17,892 nt of DNA from Bacteroidales bacterium. GTDB taxonomy: Bacteria; Bacteroidota; Bacteroidia; Bacteroidales; Marinilabiliaceae. A program made the translations under genes and the position numbers. Location: the NCBI GenBank assembly GCA_900766825.1, contig CAAFWU010000082.1, positions 1-17,892 on the forward strand, read 5' to 3'. A model generated the notes under the pieces. That model was not told the origin of the DNA and ran no database searches. It was given only the letters and a program-made list of their open reading frames with translations. Shown here in pieces: positions 15,315-17,892 of the stretch. The stretch's first letter is position 1. Every line of letters begins with the position of its first letter.

Positions 15315-15356
15315 CCATTCCCAATTTTTGCCAATATTGGCAACTTTTAGTAATGG
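15315..15356. repeat. Palindrome P2, diverged copy overlapping the ATPase leader
   Basis: It has the same TTGCCAATATTGGCAA core (15328-15343) as P1 and P3, and outer ends CCATT / AATGG that still pair, but several mismatches in the arms. It lies directly upstream of the ATPase ATG (15311-15313), so it would sit in the untranslated leader. This position suits an operator or RNA structure for self-control, or a worn element end. Confidence 0.8.
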
Positions 15357-15389
15357 AAAGATAGTGGCAATTGCTCAAAAACGCAAGTA

Positions 15390-15433
15390 TTCATTACCAA
15401 AAAGTGCCAATATTGGCACTTTTTGGTAATGAA
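15390..15433. repeat. Palindrome P3, perfect 44-bp inverted repeat
   Basis: All 22 base pairs match with no loop, centred at 15411/15412. It starts 34 nt beyond P2 and about 77 nt upstream of the ATPase start. Together P1 and P3 bracket a 1440-bp segment containing only the ATPase gene. As RNA it would form a very long hairpin; as DNA it could be a binding site for a symmetric protein. Confidence 0.92.
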
Positions 15434-15533
15434 AAGAAATGAATGGAACTATCGAACCGCATCCAGCTACGGCACAAACAAACAAAAAAGTACTAAATCA
15501 CAGCGCATTAAGCAAACAATTCTATTACGCTTT

Positions 15534-15541
15534 CAAAAATA
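15534..15541 (-). promoter_or_regulatory. Possible -7 box for the ATPase gene
   Basis: The minus strand reads TATTTTTG, an exact fit to TAnnTTTG, about 220 nt upstream of the ATPase ATG. No TTTG box is found at the expected upstream distance. If real, both P2 and P3 would be transcribed in the leader. An AT-rich chance match is quite possible. Confidence 0.2.
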
Positions 15542-15631
15542 TATTATAAAAACAATAGCCTAAAATGCCATTTTTGCGTAAGAGCGGAAGTGATTTAATA
15601 AACGCCAACCCCAAAAAACACATTTAAAACA

Positions 15632-16489
15632 ATGAGACAGATTGCCCAAATAGCAGTTGCAGGTCTTGCTCTGTTGACAATGATTAACCCCGACACCCAA
15701 GCTCAGGGTGCCTCGGTGAAGATTGAAGGCCCCAACTGCGAACTGAACGCCGTCTACTACAAACCCGCCCAACTGGAGGAGGGTAAGAAATGCCCCATGA
15801 TAATCCTGTGCCATGGTTTCGGTGGCAACAAGGAGGATGCCCTAATCCGCTTGTTGGCAGCCAAGTTGGAGACCCGAGGCATAGCCACTCTGTCGTTCGA
15901 CTTTGCAGGCAGCGGCTCCAGCACCAGCCGTCGTTTCGAGTTCAAAGACATGACGCTTCGCACCGAGATGAAGGATCTGCAGGCTGTTATTGACTATGCC
16001 GAAGATCTGCCCTTTGTGAGCAGCATAGGTGTGGCGGGCCACTCGATGGGTGGTGCCGTGTCTCTCATGACTGCAGCCGACGAGGGTAAGCGTAAGGTCA
16101 AGGCTTTGGCTCTGATGTCGCCAGCCGTGACCATACACGCCGATGCCCTCCGTGGCTTTATGCTTGGTTCGCAGTTCGACCCCAAGGATCCCCCTCGCAC
16201 ACTGAGCATTGGCACTCTGACCATAGGTCGCGGACTTATAGAGTCGGCACAGAAGACTAACATGGCCAAGATGGCTGCCGAGTATAAGGGCAAGACGCTC
16301 ATTGTGTTCGGCACGGCCGATATGGTTACCCTCTACACCGATGGCGAGTATCTGGACGAGATTATGAACGACTCGGAGCTTAAGCTCTACAAAGATTTGG
16401 ACCATGGTCTGAGCAACACCAACGACCCTCAGGGTCAAGAGAAGGCTCTTAACGACATTGCCGATTTCTTTGTTAAGGCACTGAAATAG
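15632..16489 (+). CDS. Secreted alpha/beta hydrolase, cinnamoyl/feruloyl-esterase-like
   Basis: The 285-residue protein has a signal peptide with probable cleavage after TQA (residue 24), and an alpha/beta-hydrolase core. The oxyanion motif is CHGFGG (60-65), the nucleophile Ser138 lies in GHSMGG, the acid is Asp230 in VFGTADMV, and the base is His258 in DLDHGLSN. The pattern HGFGGNK, then DFAGSGSS, then a stretch reading LMSPAVTI ahead of GSQFDPKDPP, closely resembles the Butyrivibrio esterase Est1E and lactobacillus cinnamoyl esterases, which release ferulic acid from plant polysaccharides. Ferulic acid occurs on arabinan and galactan side chains of some pectins, which fits the neighbouring locus. 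Other esters, or a peptidase-like S33 role, cannot be excluded. It is divergent from the ATPase and ends in its own terminator. Confidence 0.82.
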   Translation: MRQIAQIAVAGLALLTMINPDTQAQGASVKIEGPNCELNAVYYKPAQLEEGKKCPMIILCHGFGGNKEDALIRLLAAKLETRGIATLSFDFAGSGSSTSRRFEFKDMTLRTEMKDLQAVIDYAEDLPFVSSIGVAGHSMGGAVSLMTAADEGKRKVKALALMSPAVTIHADALRGFMLGSQFDPKDPPRTLSIGTLTIGRGLIESAQKTNMAKMAAEYKGKTLIVFGTADMVTLYTDGEYLDEIMNDSELKLYKDLDHGLSNTNDPQGQEKALNDIADFFVKALK

Positions 16490-16508
16490 GTTTACTTACA
16501 ACTGCTTC

Positions 16509-16559
16509 ACGCCCCACACCATGGCTATGTTCCGTGGTGTGGGGCGTCTTTGTTTTTCT
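16509..16559 (+). terminator. Strong intrinsic terminator after the esterase-like gene
   Basis: The arms 16509-16524 and 16532-16547 form a 16-bp stem with one G-T pair and a 7-nt loop, followed by TCTTTGTTTTTCTT. It starts 20 nt past the stop codon and is a textbook Rho-independent terminator. Confidence 0.92.
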
Positions 16560-16617
16560 TAACTGGGGCTAAGTCTATTGGAGGTATTTTAAAGCTTTTG
16601 TGGGGTATGTACCGTGT

Positions 16618-16645
16618 TTTGGGACAGACATGGGGGGTACCTTTG
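16618..16645 (+). promoter_or_regulatory. Bacteroidota-type promoter of the surface lipoprotein gene
   Basis: TACCTTTG at 16638-16645 fits TAnnTTTG exactly, with TTTG at 16618-16621 upstream (16-nt spacing, slightly short). It lies 26 nt before the ATG at 16671, just after the previous gene's terminator, so the lipoprotein is its own transcription unit with a short leader. Confidence 0.6.
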
Positions 16646-16670
16646 CTAAAAAATATAAAAAAGCAAACAC

Positions 16671-17873
16671 ATGAAAACTACTTTGATGGCCTTGAGCCGC
16701 GTGAACTCTCTCTTGATGCTGCTGATGCTCCTTTTGGCAGGGAGTGTTGTGGGATGTGATGATGAAGAGGATTATTTTGATGTTTATGAGGATTTCTGCA
16801 TTAGGAATTACAGCACTGGATTTCCAGACACTATTAGAGTCGGATGTGAATACACTATAATGGATACTGTATTTTACAGTGATTTGGACATTGATTATTA
16901 TGAATGTTTTAACTCTTACTCTATAGACAATATTGCTTGCATAGGTGATTTTCGAACGAGAACTGATGGAAATTGGGATTATAGCATAGACTCCAAGTAC
17001 AACTACTATATGGAAATAGCAATATGCGAAAACTATGAATGCAAGGAACGCGAAATAGCTATCATAATGACATATAAAGAGATTCCTATTGACACTATTC
17101 ATATCATTCAGGAACGTGGCTATATGATTTCTCTCTTGAATGATAATGATTATTCCTATACTGAACTACAGAATTCAAAGGATACAACTGTAGTATTATC
17201 TAACAAAGCACAAACTATTAAAATTGCATATATAGAAGAGTATCTAAGCAAAAATATTTGGTTAACCGATTCTTGTGGAACAATTGATATCAAATCTTAC
17301 GACTACGAAACCGATTATTATGTATCAACTAAAGGGTACATTGTACTCGAAATAGGCGAAAACACAACATCTGATGATTTAACGGGAGAAATAACACTCA
17401 ACTTTGGGGATATAGACCACAACATAGGAAAACAGATAAAAGTTCACTTAATACAATACAGTAAAGACAAATGCACAAATAAGAGCAAACCAATATTGGG
17501 GACAAAAGTGGGAGGAACAGTAGGACAACCTATTGATTTAGGATTATCAGTTCTTTGGTCAGACAGAAACCTTGGCGCAGAAAGTCCACAAGACATTGGC
17601 GCATTATTCCGTTTTAAAGAAACATTAGATTGTACAGATTATGTGATGCAGAACGGCAGTGCAGAATTAAGCAGTGATCAGTATTCCTACTCATATTTGC
17701 GCAAGTATGATATACCAGAAACAGATCCCGCTACTGTTATATGGGGTGATGGATGGAGACTACCAACATTTTATGAGCTTCAGGAACTTTTCAAGAATAC
17801 AACAAACAAACAAGAACAAAATCTAACTAAAGTTTCGCAAGTGACTCTATCGACAAGTCATAGGTTAAAATGA
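16671..17873 (+). CDS. Surface lipoprotein with BACON-like and FISUMP-like domains, probably truncated
   Basis: The 400-residue protein starts with a lipoprotein signal ending at VVGC (Cys29) followed by DDEED; acidic residues after the cysteine mark export to the cell surface in Bacteroidota. Residues about 30-150 look BACON-like, ending in the pattern REIAIIMTYK...IDTIHIIQERG. A second Ig-like stretch runs to about 270. From about 288, PIDLGLSVLWSDRNLGAESP and WGDGWRLPTFYELQELF (357-373) match the start of the FISUMP-like repeat domain found in many Bacteroidales and Fibrobacter surface proteins. That domain normally continues well past this point, but here homology ends within about five residues. 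A 16-residue tail overlapping the 20-nt repeat follows, then a stop. The gene is AT-rich. The function is unknown; glycan or surface binding is a guess. Confidence 0.75.
   Translation: MKTTLMALSRVNSLLMLLMLLLAGSVVGCDDEEDYFDVYEDFCIRNYSTGFPDTIRVGCEYTIMDTVFYSDLDIDYYECFNSYSIDNIACIGDFRTRTDGNWDYSIDSKYNYYMEIAICENYECKEREIAIIMTYKEIPIDTIHIIQERGYMISLLNDNDYSYTELQNSKDTTVVLSNKAQTIKIAYIEEYLSKNIWLTDSCGTIDIKSYDYETDYYVSTKGYIVLEIGENTTSDDLTGEITLNFGDIDHNIGKQIKVHLIQYSKDKCTNKSKPILGTKVGGTVGQPIDLGLSVLWSDRNLGAESPQDIGALFRFKETLDCTDYVMQNGSAELSSDQYSYSYLRKYDIPETDPATVIWGDGWRLPTFYELQELFKNTTNKQEQNLTKVSQVTLSTSHRLK
17824..17843 (+). repeat. 20-nt repeat, copy B
   Basis: It is identical to 144-163 on the opposite strand. It lies inside the lipoprotein frame, where it encodes LTKVSQV at the point where domain homology has been lost. 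The sequence on either side does not match copy A. Confidence 0.7.
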
Positions 17874-17892
17874 TATAAAAAAAGAAGGCTAA

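Noticed and set aside
15314..15343. Longer ATPase starting at TTG inside palindrome P2
   Set aside because: It adds ten residues encoded by the palindrome before the conserved MKEIKRDRYL; the ATG at 15313 is a better start.
13994..15433. CRISPR array or classic insertion sequence
   Set aside because: The three palindromes are not evenly spaced, there are no spacers, and no DDE or Y1 transposase is present; a target-site duplication was not found next to P1 and P3.
16550..16759. Small open frame overlapping the lipoprotein start
   Set aside because: It begins within the T-run of the terminator, spans the promoter and shares sequence with the well-supported lipoprotein in another frame.

Overview
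The window looks like part of a Bacteroidales genome (Bacteroidota; Prevotella-like or a related gut or rumen lineage). The evidence is a hybrid two-component system regulator (HTCS), lipoprotein glycosidases, a surface lipoprotein whose lipobox cysteine is followed by acidic residues, a TAnnTTTG-type promoter and an AAA/DUF4143 ATPase. No rRNA, tRNA or CRISPR array was seen.

Layout. 1-444 is a gene-poor edge with two GC-rich hairpins, a 20-nt repeat, a broken winged-helix gene end and a strong terminator. 445-13368 is a one-directional (minus-strand) carbohydrate locus with no SusC/SusD pair. In transcription order it holds a WYL-type regulator, a GH43 enzyme, an HTCS, a GH105 unsaturated rhamnogalacturonyl hydrolase, a GH106 alpha-L-rhamnosidase and a rhamnulokinase-like FGGY protein. 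Together these fit breakdown of rhamnogalacturonan-I: GH105 removes the unsaturated uronic acid left by lyases, GH106 releases rhamnose, GH43 trims side chains, and a rhamnulokinase would act downstream inside the cell. 13369-15631 is AT-rich and holds an AAA/DUF4143 ATPase bracketed by three copies of an unusual 42-44-nt palindrome. 15632-17873, on the plus strand, holds a secreted alpha/beta hydrolase resembling cinnamoyl/feruloyl esterases, a strong terminator, a recognisable promoter and an AT-rich surface lipoprotein that appears cut short.

Three things stand out. First, the palindrome-bracketed ATPase looks like a discrete cassette (about 13994-15433), and its palindromes match no standard feature class. 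Second, two regulatory or metabolic 'kinases' of the same locus appear degenerate: the HTCS has lost its phosphoacceptor histidine and its glycine-rich ATP lid, and the rhamnulokinase-like protein has lost several active-site motifs. Third, an exact 20-nt sequence occurs in inverted orientation near both window ends, each time where a gene is broken or ends.
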